Shown: piece by piece, positions 1 through 8,885 of the stretch
Numbering within the stretch: the stretch's first letter is position 1
How the letters are laid out: each line of letters opens with the position of its first letter
NCBI RefSeq assembly: GCF_028657905.1
Contig: NZ_CP117780.1
Coordinates: 434,001-498,000, forward strand
Direction: 5' to 3'
Source: Burkholderia sp. FERM BP-3421
GTDB lineage: Bacteria; Pseudomonadota; Gammaproteobacteria; Burkholderiales; Burkholderiaceae
Length of the DNA: 64,000 bases
Notes under the pieces: generated by a model
What the model was told of the DNA's origin: nothing
Databases searched by the model: none
The model's input: the letters and a program-made list of their open reading frames with translations, nothing else
Position numbers and translations under genes: made by a program

Positions 1-314
1 CGGGTCGGCCTCGTCGTCGCGATCCGTATTTTCCCTGTGTGCACCGGCGAGCCCCGATGGCAGGGCGTGCGCCTGTCCGCGGTGACGCGCGGATGCGACG
101 GCCTCGCACGCCCTCGATCGCGATCTGGACACGGCATTTAACGTCCTGTACCGTTCCGCAAAATTCGCGTCGGAACGTCGCCGCGCGTGCCGTGCGGTGA
201 CGGAAATCGGCGCATGCCGACTGCGTGGGTCGCGCGCGATGCGCCGCGACGAACCGGATGCCGCCGCGAGCCGTGCCGCCGCGCGGCGCGATGTCATTCG
301 CGGGAAGGGGGGCG
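1..314. other. Intergenic stretch, no gene recognised
   Basis: No reading frame here looks like a real protein. The stretch holds the leader of the LysR gene that follows. A purine-rich GAAGGGG sits about 4 nt before its chosen start. Confidence 0.4.
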
Positions 315-1256
315 ATGGATACGCTACAGATGATGCGCATTTTTGTCCGCGTCGCCGAGGAGGGCAGCTTCACGCATGCCGCCCAACGGCTGGACATCAC
401 GACCGCCTTTGCGTCGCGCTCGGTGGCGCAGCTGGAGACGCACCTGCGCACGCGCCTGCTCAATCGCAGCACGCGCCGGGTGGCGCTGACCCAGGCGGGC
501 CAGCGCTATCTCGAACGCTGCGTGCAGATTCTTGGGTATATCGACGAAGCCGAGTCGGAGGCGGCCGATGCGCAGGCGAGCCCGTCCGGCCGGCTGCGCG
601 TGCATGCGACGACGAGCTTCGGGCAGGCCTACGTGGTGCCCGCGATCGTGCGCTATCGGACGCTCCACCCGAGCGTGATGGTCGAGCTGACGTTGTCGCA
701 GCATTTTCCCGATCTGCTCGACGAGGGCTACGACGTGTCGCTGCAGTTGAGCGCGAATGAACTGCCCGATTCGGGGCTCGTGTCGCAGCGGCTCGGCACC
801 GTGCACAGCGTGCTGTGCGCGTCGCCCGAGTATCTGCGCGCGCGCGGCGTACCGCAAAGCGTGACCGATCTGGCCGATCACGTGTGCCTGCAGATCGTCA
901 CACCGGTGTTCCCGCCCGATCGCTGGCATCTGGACGGGCCCAACGGCCGCGAAACCCTGGCGCTGCCGTCGGCGGATTTCCAGGTCAACGTCGCGGACGC
1001 GCTCGGCGCCGCGCTGCGCGAAGGCATCGGCATCGGCTCGCTGCCGATGTCGACCGCGCTGCCCGCCCTGCGCAGCGGCGCGCTGGTGCGTGTGCTGCCC
1101 GACTATCGCCTGCAGCAGTTGACGGTGTATACCTTGTATCCGTCGCGCCAGTACCTCGATGCGAAGATCCGCACCTTCATCGATTTCCTGAGGGAATTCG
1201 TCCCGCAACTGCTGGCCGCCGACGAGGCGGCATTGGGTTCGGGCAGCCAGTCCTAA
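315..1256 (+). CDS. LysR-family transcriptional regulator
   Basis: A 313-residue DNA-binding regulator. The N-terminus (MDTLQMMRIFVRVAEEGSF, then HAAQRLDIT..ASRSVAQLE) is the LysR winged helix-turn-helix over about residues 1-60. The rest is the periplasmic-binding-protein-like effector domain. The start at 315 was preferred over the longer frame from 225 because the HTH begins right there, a GAAGGGG ribosome site precedes it, and the extra 30 residues are low-complexity. It resembles the CrgA/AaeR-like group common in Burkholderia. It stands alone: the next gene lies 274 bp downstream and there is no divergent partner in view. Its effector and targets are unknown. Confidence 0.9.
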   Translation: MDTLQMMRIFVRVAEEGSFTHAAQRLDITTAFASRSVAQLETHLRTRLLNRSTRRVALTQAGQRYLERCVQILGYIDEAESEAADAQASPSGRLRVHATTSFGQAYVVPAIVRYRTLHPSVMVELTLSQHFPDLLDEGYDVSLQLSANELPDSGLVSQRLGTVHSVLCASPEYLRARGVPQSVTDLADHVCLQIVTPVFPPDRWHLDGPNGRETLALPSADFQVNVADALGAALREGIGIGSLPMSTALPALRSGALVRVLPDYRLQQLTVYTLYPSRQYLDAKIRTFIDFLREFVPQLLAADEAALGSGSQS

Positions 1257-1530
1257 GCGTTCCCGACCATTGGATGCGCGCCGTCGACGGCGCGTGCGCT
1301 TCGCGCTGCATGAGCGGCGGCGGCGCGCCTTTGCGCGGGTTATGCCTGTTCCTGCTTTGAATATCGTGCATCGTTGGTTCGATTGACGGACCACGCCCCA
1401 TAGAATCGTCCGGACACCCGTGCGTCGCGCGCGAGATGCGTGAATCCCATTCGCGCCTTGGCATTGCGCCGCGGGAGAACAAGGGGCCGTCAGCCGTCGC
1501 GCCCCGGCATGCCATGAGGACTGGAACGAC

Positions 1531-2502
1531 ATGACGGATACGATTTCGATGAAGCGACGCCGCTTCGTGGGCGCGGGTCTCGCCTGGAGCGCCGCGGTCG
1601 CGGCCGGGACTGCGCACGCGACGACCGATCCGCATACGCTGCGCATCGGCTACCAGAAAGGGCCGCTCAGCCTGCTGAAGGCGCGCGGCACCCTGGAGCG
1701 CAAGCTCGCGCCGCTCGGCGCGAAGGTGACGTGGACCGAGTTTCCCTCGGGGCCGCCGCAACTGGAGGCGCTGAATGCCGGGGCCATCGATTTCGGCGAC
1801 GTGGGCGAGGCGCCGCCGATTTTCGCGTTGGCGGCGGGCGCGCCGCTCGTCTATGGCGCGCAAGGCGTGGCGCGCCCTTCGTCCGAGGCGGTGGTCGTGC
1901 CGAAGACCTCGACCGTCAAGACCTTCGCGGGACTGCGCGGCAAGCGCATCGCGCTGACCAAAGGCTCGAACACGCATTTCCTGCTGGTGCGCCTGTTGCA
2001 GGCGGCGGGGCTCGGCTACACGGACGTCACGCCGGTATGGCTCTCGCCTGTCGATGCGCGTGCGGCATTCGAGCGCGGCGCGGTCGATGCGTGGATCATC
2101 TGGGATCCGTTTCTCGCGGCGGTCCAGCAATCGTTCGGCGCGAGGATCATCGCCGACGGCACGGGCCTCGTCGAGAATCGCGTCTATTACTTCACGTCGC
2201 GGTCGTACGCGACCGGCCACGCGGAGGTGCTGCGCACGACGCTCGGCGAAGTGGCCGCGCTCGAACGCTGGCTCGACGCGAATCGCGGGCCGGCCGCCGC
2301 CGAATTCGCGAAGCTGTGGGGTATTCCGGAGCCGACGGTCGCGCTGGCGTTCCAGCGCACGCGTTTCGGCATCGAGCCGATCACGCCGGCGGCGCTCGCC
2401 TACCAGCAGAAGCTGTCCGATGTGTTCTATCGGACGGGGCTGCTGCCGAAGCCGGTTCAGGTTGCGGGCGCGGCGCCGCCGGCGGGGTTGGTGAGCGGTT
2501 GA
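1531..2502 (+). CDS. Aliphatic sulfonate/nitrate/taurine-type ABC substrate-binding protein
   Basis: A 323-residue periplasmic binding protein of the SsuA/NrtA type. The N-terminus has an RRRF twin-arginine-like motif, a hydrophobic stretch and an AHA cleavage site near residue 30. Family features include LRIGYQKG at the mature start, the GDVGEAPPIFALAAG segment, and WIIWDPFLAAVQ. AGGACTGG precedes the ATG at 1531; an internal ATG at 1549 is possible. Such proteins normally work with an SsuB ATPase and SsuC permease, but neither is next to it, so it is an orphan component that may use a remote transporter. The ligand is inferred (sulfonates) from family resemblance only. Confidence 0.85.
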   Translation: MTDTISMKRRRFVGAGLAWSAAVAAGTAHATTDPHTLRIGYQKGPLSLLKARGTLERKLAPLGAKVTWTEFPSGPPQLEALNAGAIDFGDVGEAPPIFALAAGAPLVYGAQGVARPSSEAVVVPKTSTVKTFAGLRGKRIALTKGSNTHFLLVRLLQAAGLGYTDVTPVWLSPVDARAAFERGAVDAWIIWDPFLAAVQQSFGARIIADGTGLVENRVYYFTSRSYATGHAEVLRTTLGEVAALERWLDANRGPAAAEFAKLWGIPEPTVALAFQRTRFGIEPITPAALAYQQKLSDVFYRTGLLPKPVQVAGAAPPAGLVSG

Positions 2503-2573
2503 GCGACGGGCCGGCGCGGGCATAGCCGTCATGCGATCGTCCGCTGTCCGGCCGCGCGTGGCGCGTTGCGATG

Positions 2574-4049
2574 TCACCAGTCGAGGTTGTCGAGCGGATA
2601 GACGGGGCGGACGAGCCGCACGTAGCGGAACAGGCCGTAGTCTGATCCCGTGACGCCGCGGCTGTCGCACTCGACGAGCGCGGCCGAGATCGGCTCGAAA
2701 ACGGGCCGGCAATACATCCTCGATTTCAGCAACAGGAATCGTGCGCGCCGGGGATCGATGCCGACGCTCTCGAATACACTGAGATCCCAGGGCTCCTGTG
2801 TGCGTTCGCTGACGACGAACAGGGCCGACCCGGTATCGAGCACGGCGGTACGTCCCATGCAGGCACGTTGCCCTGTATAGGTCGGCCCCTGGATCACGTA
2901 TTCGCCGTCGGTGATGGCGCGCACGATGCCGGTCGCGCGAAACGGCTGACGCTGCAGGCCATCGTGCGACGGCAGTCGATTGCCGATGGCCAGCGTCACG
3001 GTCGCGCCGACGCCCGCCGCGATCATTCGAGCCACCGCATCCGGATCGCATATCGGTCCGCTGACGATACCGTCGAGTCCCTGCGCAAGCGCCGTCTCGA
3101 TAACGTCCATGGTGTCGCACGGACCGCCCGACATGCAGTTGTCGCCGTGATCGAGCATCAGCACAGGCCGCTTCGCACCGCGCGCCAGCGCGGCGGCTTG
3201 TGCGACGGAGGCCGCGAGCGGGGCGCTGCGATACACGAAATCGTCGCGCGCTTGCCAGATCTGTCGCGCGATACGTTCGGCGTGCGCGTCGGCCGCCGCG
3301 CGGTCGCCGTCGCCGACCACGACGACGCTGAGGCATGGCGCGGGAATATCAGCCAGCGAGAAGCCCGGCAATACCGATACCGCGAGCATTCCATCGGCCT
3401 CGGCTGCGCGCGCGGCGTTCACCGCGCGCCGCATCGCGCCTTCGGCGGTCGCGCTGCGCAGGGTCGACGTCATGAGCGGCGGCTGGTGCCAAGCGAGCAC
3501 GGGCCGTGCGTGACCGGACAGTTGCCTGAACAGCACGCGCGCCGCGTGCTCGCCCGTCTCGTACATATCGACGTGGGGGTAGGTCTTGAAGCTGACGATC
3601 ACATCCGCGTGGTCGATCATTTTTTGTGTCACGTTCGCATGCAGGTCCAGCGCAACCGCAATCGGCGCATCGGGCAGGGCGGCGCGCACGCGTGCGAGCA
3701 AGTCGCCCTCGCCGTCCACACTGTGTTCGGCGACCATCGCGCCGTGCAGGTCGAGCAGCACGGCGTCGCAGCCGGGCGCGGCGGCAACGATCGCGTCGCA
3801 GATGGCCGCATACGCGTCGGCTGCGACCGGGCCGCTCGGGTTCGCGGCAGCCGACACGGGGGTCACGACGTCGGCGCCCTCGCGGGCAGCCATGTCGAGG
3901 AAGGCGGCCATCGCCGTGCGCATGCCGTGGTTCGCGCGATATGCATCGTCACCCCAATCGGGACCGTCGCGACCGAACGCCGCGAGCGGCGTCGGTACGG
4001 GCGAGAACGTATTCGTCTCGTGGTTCATCCGGGCAATCAGCAGCTTCAT
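2574..4049 (-). CDS. M81-family metallopeptidase (MlrC/microcystinase C-like)
   Basis: A 491-residue protein of the M81 family, named after MlrC, which hydrolyses linear peptides from microcystin breakdown. Typical features are the N-terminus MKLLIARMNHETNTFSP, the metal-site segment LLDLHGAMVAEHSVDGEGDLL, ALDLHANVT, and the D-H-G-D motif in MLDHGDNCMSGGPCDT. Most Burkholderia members have no proven substrate. It lies downstream of and on the same strand as an aldehyde dehydrogenase, aminotransferase and permease, separated by 314 bp. It may hydrolyse an amide or peptide bond in a compound whose amine part the other enzymes oxidise; that role is an inference. Confidence 0.88.
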   Translation of the reverse strand: MKLLIARMNHETNTFSPVPTPLAAFGRDGPDWGDDAYRANHGMRTAMAAFLDMAAREGADVVTPVSAAANPSGPVAADAYAAICDAIVAAAPGCDAVLLDLHGAMVAEHSVDGEGDLLARVRAALPDAPIAVALDLHANVTQKMIDHADVIVSFKTYPHVDMYETGEHAARVLFRQLSGHARPVLAWHQPPLMTSTLRSATAEGAMRRAVNAARAAEADGMLAVSVLPGFSLADIPAPCLSVVVVGDGDRAAADAHAERIARQIWQARDDFVYRSAPLAASVAQAAALARGAKRPVLMLDHGDNCMSGGPCDTMDVIETALAQGLDGIVSGPICDPDAVARMIAAGVGATVTLAIGNRLPSHDGLQRQPFRATGIVRAITDGEYVIQGPTYTGQRACMGRTAVLDTGSALFVVSERTQEPWDLSVFESVGIDPRRARFLLLKSRMYCRPVFEPISAALVECDSRGVTGSDYGLFRYVRLVRPVYPLDNLDW

Positions 4050-4363
4050 CGCGTGTCGACCTCCCTGCTACCGATCGCGTGGGAACACGTCCGCGGGGGG
4101 AGGTCGTCGCGTGCCGCCGGGTGCGGGGAAGCCGCATCGCTCTGCTGGAACGCGCTTGTCCTGCGCGGCGTCGCGGTCGATGCGACGCCCGGTGCCGAAT
4201 TTCGACCTTGCATGGATCAAACCTCGCGATAACCGTGGACGACTGCGCTTCGCGCGTGCGGCATCAGCGCATCGACAAGACCGTGTTGGCGTGTGACTCG
4301 CGCTCGGCCCCCTCGGCAGGCGGCGATGCAGCGCAGCGCTGCTGCCATGGAGGGGGCGGTCGC
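4050..4363. other. Gap between M81 peptidase and aldehyde dehydrogenase
   Basis: About 314 bp without a convincing gene on either strand. Frames that cross it are shadows of neighbouring genes. It probably holds the leader or promoter of the leftward M81 gene. Confidence 0.35.
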
Positions 4364-5788
4364 TCAGGCATACCCCGTCGTGGCTTTCGTTTCCAGGTAC
4401 GCCTCGAGACCAAATTCGGCGTATTCGCGCCCGTTGCCCGAACGCTTGTAGCCGCCGAACGGCGCTGCCGGGTTCCACGGCGGGTAATTGATGTGGACGT
4501 TCCCCACGCGCAACCGCGCCGCGATTCGGCGGGCGTGTTCGACGTCCTTCGATTGCACGTAGGCGGCGAGCCCGTATACCGAGTCGTTCGCAAGCGCGAC
4601 TGCCTCGTCCTCGGATCGGTAGGTCATGATCGACAGGACCGGCCCGAAGATTTCCTCGCGCGCGATGCCCATGTCTGGGGTGACGTTGGAAAACACCGTC
4701 GGGCGGACGTAAAATCCCTCGCTCAATCCGGACGGTCGCCCGGGACCGCCCGCGACCAGGGTGGCGCCCTCGTCGATCCCGAGTTGGATGAAATGCTGGA
4801 CGCGTTGGAACTGTGCGCGGCTGACGACCGGTCCAAGCGTGGTGTCCGGTGCGCGCGGGTCGCCGACGACCATCCGGGCAACCTCGTCGCGCGCAGCCTG
4901 TTCCGCGCGACCGAGGTGATCCACGTGCACCAGCATGCGCGTCGGCGCATTGCACGATTGGCCGCTGTTGCTGAAGCAACTGCGCGTGCCGTGCGTGACG
5001 GCATCCTCGATGTCGGCGTCGGGCAGGATGAGATTCGGGCTCTTGCTGCCCAACTCCTGGTGAACGCGCTTCACCGTATCGGCGGCGGCTTTGGCGACTT
5101 CGATGCCCGCGCGGGTCGAGCCCGTAAACGACACCATGTCGACGTCCGGATGCCGCGACAGGGCGGCACCGACCCCAGGGCCGTCTCCGTGCACGAGATT
5201 GAACACGCCGGGCGGGACGCCGGCCTCATGCAGAATTTCCGCAAACAGGATCGCGCTGAATGGCGCGATCTCGCTCGGCTTGAGCACCATGGTGCAGCCT
5301 GTGGCGAGCGCGGGCGCGACCTTGCACACGATCTGGTTGATCGGCCAGTTCCACGGAGTGATCAAGGCGCACACACCGATCGGCTCGCGCGAGACCAGTA
5401 GCGAGTCCGTCCACGTGCTGAAGCGGTACGAACGCAAGGCGTGAATCGTCTGCTCGAGGTGTGCGGTGCCGACGGCGGCCTGCATCGCTCGCGCGAACGC
5501 GAGCGGCGCGCCCATCTCCTGGCTGATGGTTCGTGCGACCTCGTCGTGGCGGCGTTGGTAGACGTGGAGTACGCGTTGCAGCAGGGCGAGACGCGTCTCG
5601 ATCGGTTCGCGTGAGAATGTGTCGAACGCCTGCCGCGCCGCGCCGACCGCGCGCTCGACGTCGGCTGCCCCTCCGATCCCGAGCCGGGCGTACGGTCGCG
5701 CGGTGCTCGGGTCGATGACGTCGATCGTCCGCATCTCGGCCGGGTCGCTCCACTGGCCGTCGATATAGGTGTGTTGCGAGGTTCGCAT
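4364..5788 (-). CDS. NAD(P)-dependent aldehyde dehydrogenase
   Basis: A full-length (474 residues) aldehyde dehydrogenase, oxidising an aldehyde to the acid with NAD(P)+. The fold markers are in order: ITPWNWPINQIVCKVAPALATGCTMVLKPSE (cofactor-binding region), SFTGSTRAG, the catalytic Glu in HQELGSKSPN, the catalytic Cys in NSGQSCNAPTR, and EEIFGPVLSI. All key residues are present. The aminotransferase gene ends 39 bp upstream on the same strand, so the two probably form a transamination-oxidation pair acting on an amine (amine to aldehyde to acid). The exact substrate cannot be read from the sequence. Confidence 0.9.
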   Translation of the reverse strand: MRTSQHTYIDGQWSDPAEMRTIDVIDPSTARPYARLGIGGAADVERAVGAARQAFDTFSREPIETRLALLQRVLHVYQRRHDEVARTISQEMGAPLAFARAMQAAVGTAHLEQTIHALRSYRFSTWTDSLLVSREPIGVCALITPWNWPINQIVCKVAPALATGCTMVLKPSEIAPFSAILFAEILHEAGVPPGVFNLVHGDGPGVGAALSRHPDVDMVSFTGSTRAGIEVAKAAADTVKRVHQELGSKSPNLILPDADIEDAVTHGTRSCFSNSGQSCNAPTRMLVHVDHLGRAEQAARDEVARMVVGDPRAPDTTLGPVVSRAQFQRVQHFIQLGIDEGATLVAGGPGRPSGLSEGFYVRPTVFSNVTPDMGIAREEIFGPVLSIMTYRSEDEAVALANDSVYGLAAYVQSKDVEHARRIAARLRVGNVHINYPPWNPAAPFGGYKRSGNGREYAEFGLEAYLETKATTGYA

Positions 5789-5827
5789 CGCATGCTCCTG
5801 AGTCGATAGGGTGCGTCGAGGCCGCGC

Positions 5828-7225
5828 TCAGCGCGTCGCGCGTGCATAGGTGTCGGAAAGGAGATCGCGGATCGTCGCGATCAGCCACGCGATTTCCGCG
5901 CGCGTCATCACGAGCGGCGGTGCGAATTGTACGATCGGCGTGCCTTCGTGATCGACGCCCGCGCGACACAGCAGCCCCGCGTCGAGGATCGCGGGCGCGA
6001 GCAGCGTCGAGACGAAGGTTGCGGCGGGCATGCGTGCCGTCCAGCGGCACGCTTCCTTGTCCGTCACGAGTTCGAGCGAGTGGTGGTAGCCGTCGCCGCG
6101 TACGTCGCCGACGCACGGCAGCGCGAGCAGACCCTCGAGCGCCTGGCGGAAATATGCGGTGTTCTCGCGGACGTTCGCGAGCACGCTTTCCCGTTCCATG
6201 ATCGCCAGGTTCGCGAGCGCGGCGGCGCAGGCGACCGGATGGCCGCCATAGGTTGCGCCATGCAGGAACATGCGCTGTGGTCCCGTCAGAACCGTGTCGA
6301 TCACCTTGTCGCTCGCGATTACGCCGCCGAGTGGCACATAGCCCGAAGCGACGCCCTTTGCAAACGTCATCAGGTCCGGCTTGAGTCCATAGCGACGCGA
6401 CCCGAAATACTCGCCGAGCCGGCCGAAGCCGCAGATCACTTCATCGGCGACGAGCAGCACGCCATGCCGGTCGCAGATTGCGCGCAGGCCTTCGGCATAG
6501 CCGTCCGGCGGCGTCAGGCTGCCGCCCGCGTTCTGCAGCGGTTCGACGACGATCGCCGCGACGGTATCCGGTCCTTCCTGAACGATGAGCGAATCGATCT
6601 CGTCGAGCAACTGACGCGTAAACTGCGCTTCCGTCTCGGCGGCCGGGCGCCCGTAGCGCTTGGTATTGCCGACGTGCCGAACCCCCGCCATCAGCGGTTC
6701 GAAATGCTTGCGGAAGTGCGTCATCCCATTCAGCGCGAGCGCGCCGAACGAGGTCCCGTGATAAGCGACGCGGCGCGCGATGAACTTGCGCCGTTGCGGT
6801 TCGCCACGGGCCTGGTGATACTGGCGCACCAGCTTGATCGCGGCTTCGTTCGATTCGGATCCGCTCGACGTGAAGAACACGCGGTTCAGACCGTCCGGCG
6901 CGAGCGTCGCGAGCGCGTGGGCGAGACGGATCGCCGGCTCATGACCGTAGCCCCAGTTGGTCGCGAACGGGAGCCGGACCATCTGATCTCGGACCGCGTC
7001 GCCGATTTCCGCGCCGTGGCTGTAGCCGATCTGCACGCAGTACAGTCCAGCCAGCGCATCGAAGTAGCGTCGGCCGTTCCGGTCCACGAGCCAGCACCCT
7101 TCGCCGCGCTCGAATAGGGTCAGCGGGTGGTCGCCGTAGGCATCGGCGTGCGTGAAATGCATCAGCAGGTGGCGCTTGCCCAGCGCCTGAAGATCCGCCT
7201 CGAAGTTGACGTCGATACTGTTCAT
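5828..7225 (-). CDS. Class III (omega) aminotransferase, PLP-dependent
   Basis: A 465-residue fold-type I aminotransferase. Starting at MNSIDVNFEADLQALGKRHL gives the usual length. A longer open frame upstream runs into the permease gene and is a shadow. Motifs: FFTSSGSESNEAAIKL (phosphate-binding loop), VAYHGTSFGALAL, LLVADEVICGFGR (Asp contacting the pyridine nitrogen), and MTFAKGVASGYVPLGG with the Schiff-base Lys. The family includes omega-amino acid, putrescine- and taurine-pyruvate aminotransferases. The neighbouring dehydrogenase would take the aldehyde product, and the APC permease 44 bp upstream may import the substrate. Confidence 0.9.
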   Translation of the reverse strand: MNSIDVNFEADLQALGKRHLLMHFTHADAYGDHPLTLFERGEGCWLVDRNGRRYFDALAGLYCVQIGYSHGAEIGDAVRDQMVRLPFATNWGYGHEPAIRLAHALATLAPDGLNRVFFTSSGSESNEAAIKLVRQYHQARGEPQRRKFIARRVAYHGTSFGALALNGMTHFRKHFEPLMAGVRHVGNTKRYGRPAAETEAQFTRQLLDEIDSLIVQEGPDTVAAIVVEPLQNAGGSLTPPDGYAEGLRAICDRHGVLLVADEVICGFGRLGEYFGSRRYGLKPDLMTFAKGVASGYVPLGGVIASDKVIDTVLTGPQRMFLHGATYGGHPVACAAALANLAIMERESVLANVRENTAYFRQALEGLLALPCVGDVRGDGYHHSLELVTDKEACRWTARMPAATFVSTLLAPAILDAGLLCRAGVDHEGTPIVQFAPPLVMTRAEIAWLIATIRDLLSDTYARATR

Positions 7226-7269
7226 GCTGCCTCCAGTGTGGTTGCAAAGCGGGTTCGGCAACCCGTCGT

Positions 7270-8652
7270 TCAATGCATCGTCAGCGTCGGGGCGGGGCGC
7301 GTAAAGCCGCGGGTCAGCCACGCGAGCTGGCAAAGTCCGAGCGCGAGCCAGCCGACGCCGACATAGAAGGTCTGGCGCGACAGGCCGGACCAGAGCCAGA
7401 CATTCATCGCGAAGCCCATGGCGGGGAGCAGGCCGAACGTGATCCAGCCGGCGGGATGGCGGTGTTCCGCTCGCGCGAGATGGCAGCGCATCACGCACAG
7501 GTTCACGACCGCGAACGCGACGAGCGCGCCGAAACTGATCATGGTGGACGCGAGATCGAGCGTGATGAACAGCGCCGACAGCGACACGGCGCCGACCGCG
7601 AGCGTGGCGCGCACCGGCGTGCGCAGCCGCGCATGCCGGTGCCCGAACACGCGCTCCGGCAGCACCTGATCGCGTCCCATCGCGAACAGCACGCGCGTCA
7701 CGCTGGCCTGCCCGGCCATCGCACTTGCGAAGCAGCCGGCCACGTAGACCGCGACGAAGAGCGCAGACAGCGCGCCGCCGCCGATCCGCTGCATCAGTTC
7801 GAGGCTGGCGGAATCGAGATCCTTGAAGGCGCGCCAGTCGGGAAAGACGATGTGCCCCGCATAGGCGATCAGCATGAACAGCAGGCCGCTCAGCAGCGTG
7901 CAGAGGAGGATGGCGCGCGGGACGGTGCGGCGCGGCTCGTGCGTCTCCTCCGATAATGTCGACACGGCGTCGAAGCCGAGAAAGGACAGGCACAGGATCG
8001 CGGACCCGGCCAAGACCGCGCGGGCATCGCCCGCGCCGGGCAGCACACTTGGCAGCGTCGGCGCCTGGCCGGCCGCGAAGCGTGCCGAGGCGACGAGAAA
8101 GACCGCGATGAAGACGAGCTGACCGACGATCAGGATCAGGTTGACGCGATTGACGAGCCGGATGCCGATGATGTTCAGCCCGGTGACGCAGGCGATGCTC
8201 GCCACGATCCACACGCTGGACGGCACGACGGGGAACAGTTGCTTCATGTAGATGCCGATGACGAGGTAGCTGATCATCGGGATGAAGAGGTAGTCCATCA
8301 GCAGTGCCCAGCCGACCATGAACCCCGCCGCGGTGCCGAAGCCGCGGCTGGCAAACGTATAGGCCGATCCGGCGCTCGGCATGAGCCGCACCATGTGGCC
8401 GTAGCTGCGCGCGGTAAGCAGCATGGCGATCAGCGTGACCGCATACGCGATCGTGAGATGACCGTTCGTCGTGCGGGTGACGAGCCCGTAGGTGGTAAAC
8501 ACCGTCATCGGCAACATGTAGGCCAGGCCGAAGATCACCAGGGTGGAGAGACCGAGCAGAGAGGGATGAGCCGGTCCGCTGCCGGGCGTGCGCTGCTGCG
8601 CTGTGCCTGTCGCGATGCTCGATACCCACCGACGTGACCTGTCGTCTCTCAT
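7270..8652 (-). CDS. APC-superfamily amino acid/amine permease
   Basis: A 460-residue inner-membrane transporter with about 12 hydrophobic segments. The opening SLLGLSTLVIFGLAYMLPMTVFTTYG and the MPSAGSAYTFASRGFG loop are typical of amino acid/polyamine/organocation permeases. The start at MRDDRSRRW was chosen because a GAGGA ribosome site precedes it; the longer frame adds 58 basic residues unlike the family. It is first in the leftward run with the aminotransferase and aldehyde dehydrogenase, which makes it the probable importer for that pathway. Close relatives carry putrescine or ethanolamine; the substrate here is undetermined. Confidence 0.88.
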   Translation of the reverse strand: MRDDRSRRWVSSIATGTAQQRTPGSGPAHPSLLGLSTLVIFGLAYMLPMTVFTTYGLVTRTTNGHLTIAYAVTLIAMLLTARSYGHMVRLMPSAGSAYTFASRGFGTAAGFMVGWALLMDYLFIPMISYLVIGIYMKQLFPVVPSSVWIVASIACVTGLNIIGIRLVNRVNLILIVGQLVFIAVFLVASARFAAGQAPTLPSVLPGAGDARAVLAGSAILCLSFLGFDAVSTLSEETHEPRRTVPRAILLCTLLSGLLFMLIAYAGHIVFPDWRAFKDLDSASLELMQRIGGGALSALFVAVYVAGCFASAMAGQASVTRVLFAMGRDQVLPERVFGHRHARLRTPVRATLAVGAVSLSALFITLDLASTMISFGALVAFAVVNLCVMRCHLARAEHRHPAGWITFGLLPAMGFAMNVWLWSGLSRQTFYVGVGWLALGLCQLAWLTRGFTRPAPTLTMH

Positions 8653-8885
8653 GCTGTCCTCGCGCGGATCGCGCTCATGGCTGCAACGCTCGTTCGGTCG
8701 GCAACGCTTGCGTTGCACGATTCGAGGAAAGTGTGGTGCGCCAAAAATTCGAGGACGAATGAGAAAAGCGGACGTAATCGAGGGATATTTCCGGACGCAT
8801 CGGCCTGTCACACGGGCGTACCGCACTGGCGCGCCGCGGCCATTCCGGCTATGTTCTACGCGAACCCGCCGCGATATCCGAACCC
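8653..8885. promoter_or_regulatory. Divergent promoter region between APC permease and AraC regulator
   Basis: This 233-bp intergenic region separates the leftward catabolic block from the rightward AraC gene. Its central part is more AT-rich than its surroundings. The layout suggests the AraC protein binds here to control the permease operon. No operator was identified with confidence. Confidence 0.4.

Noticed and set aside
1177..3336. A 719-codon minus-strand frame across the binding-protein gene
   Set aside because: It crosses two clear genes and is Arg-rich without motifs, typical of a GC-rich shadow frame.
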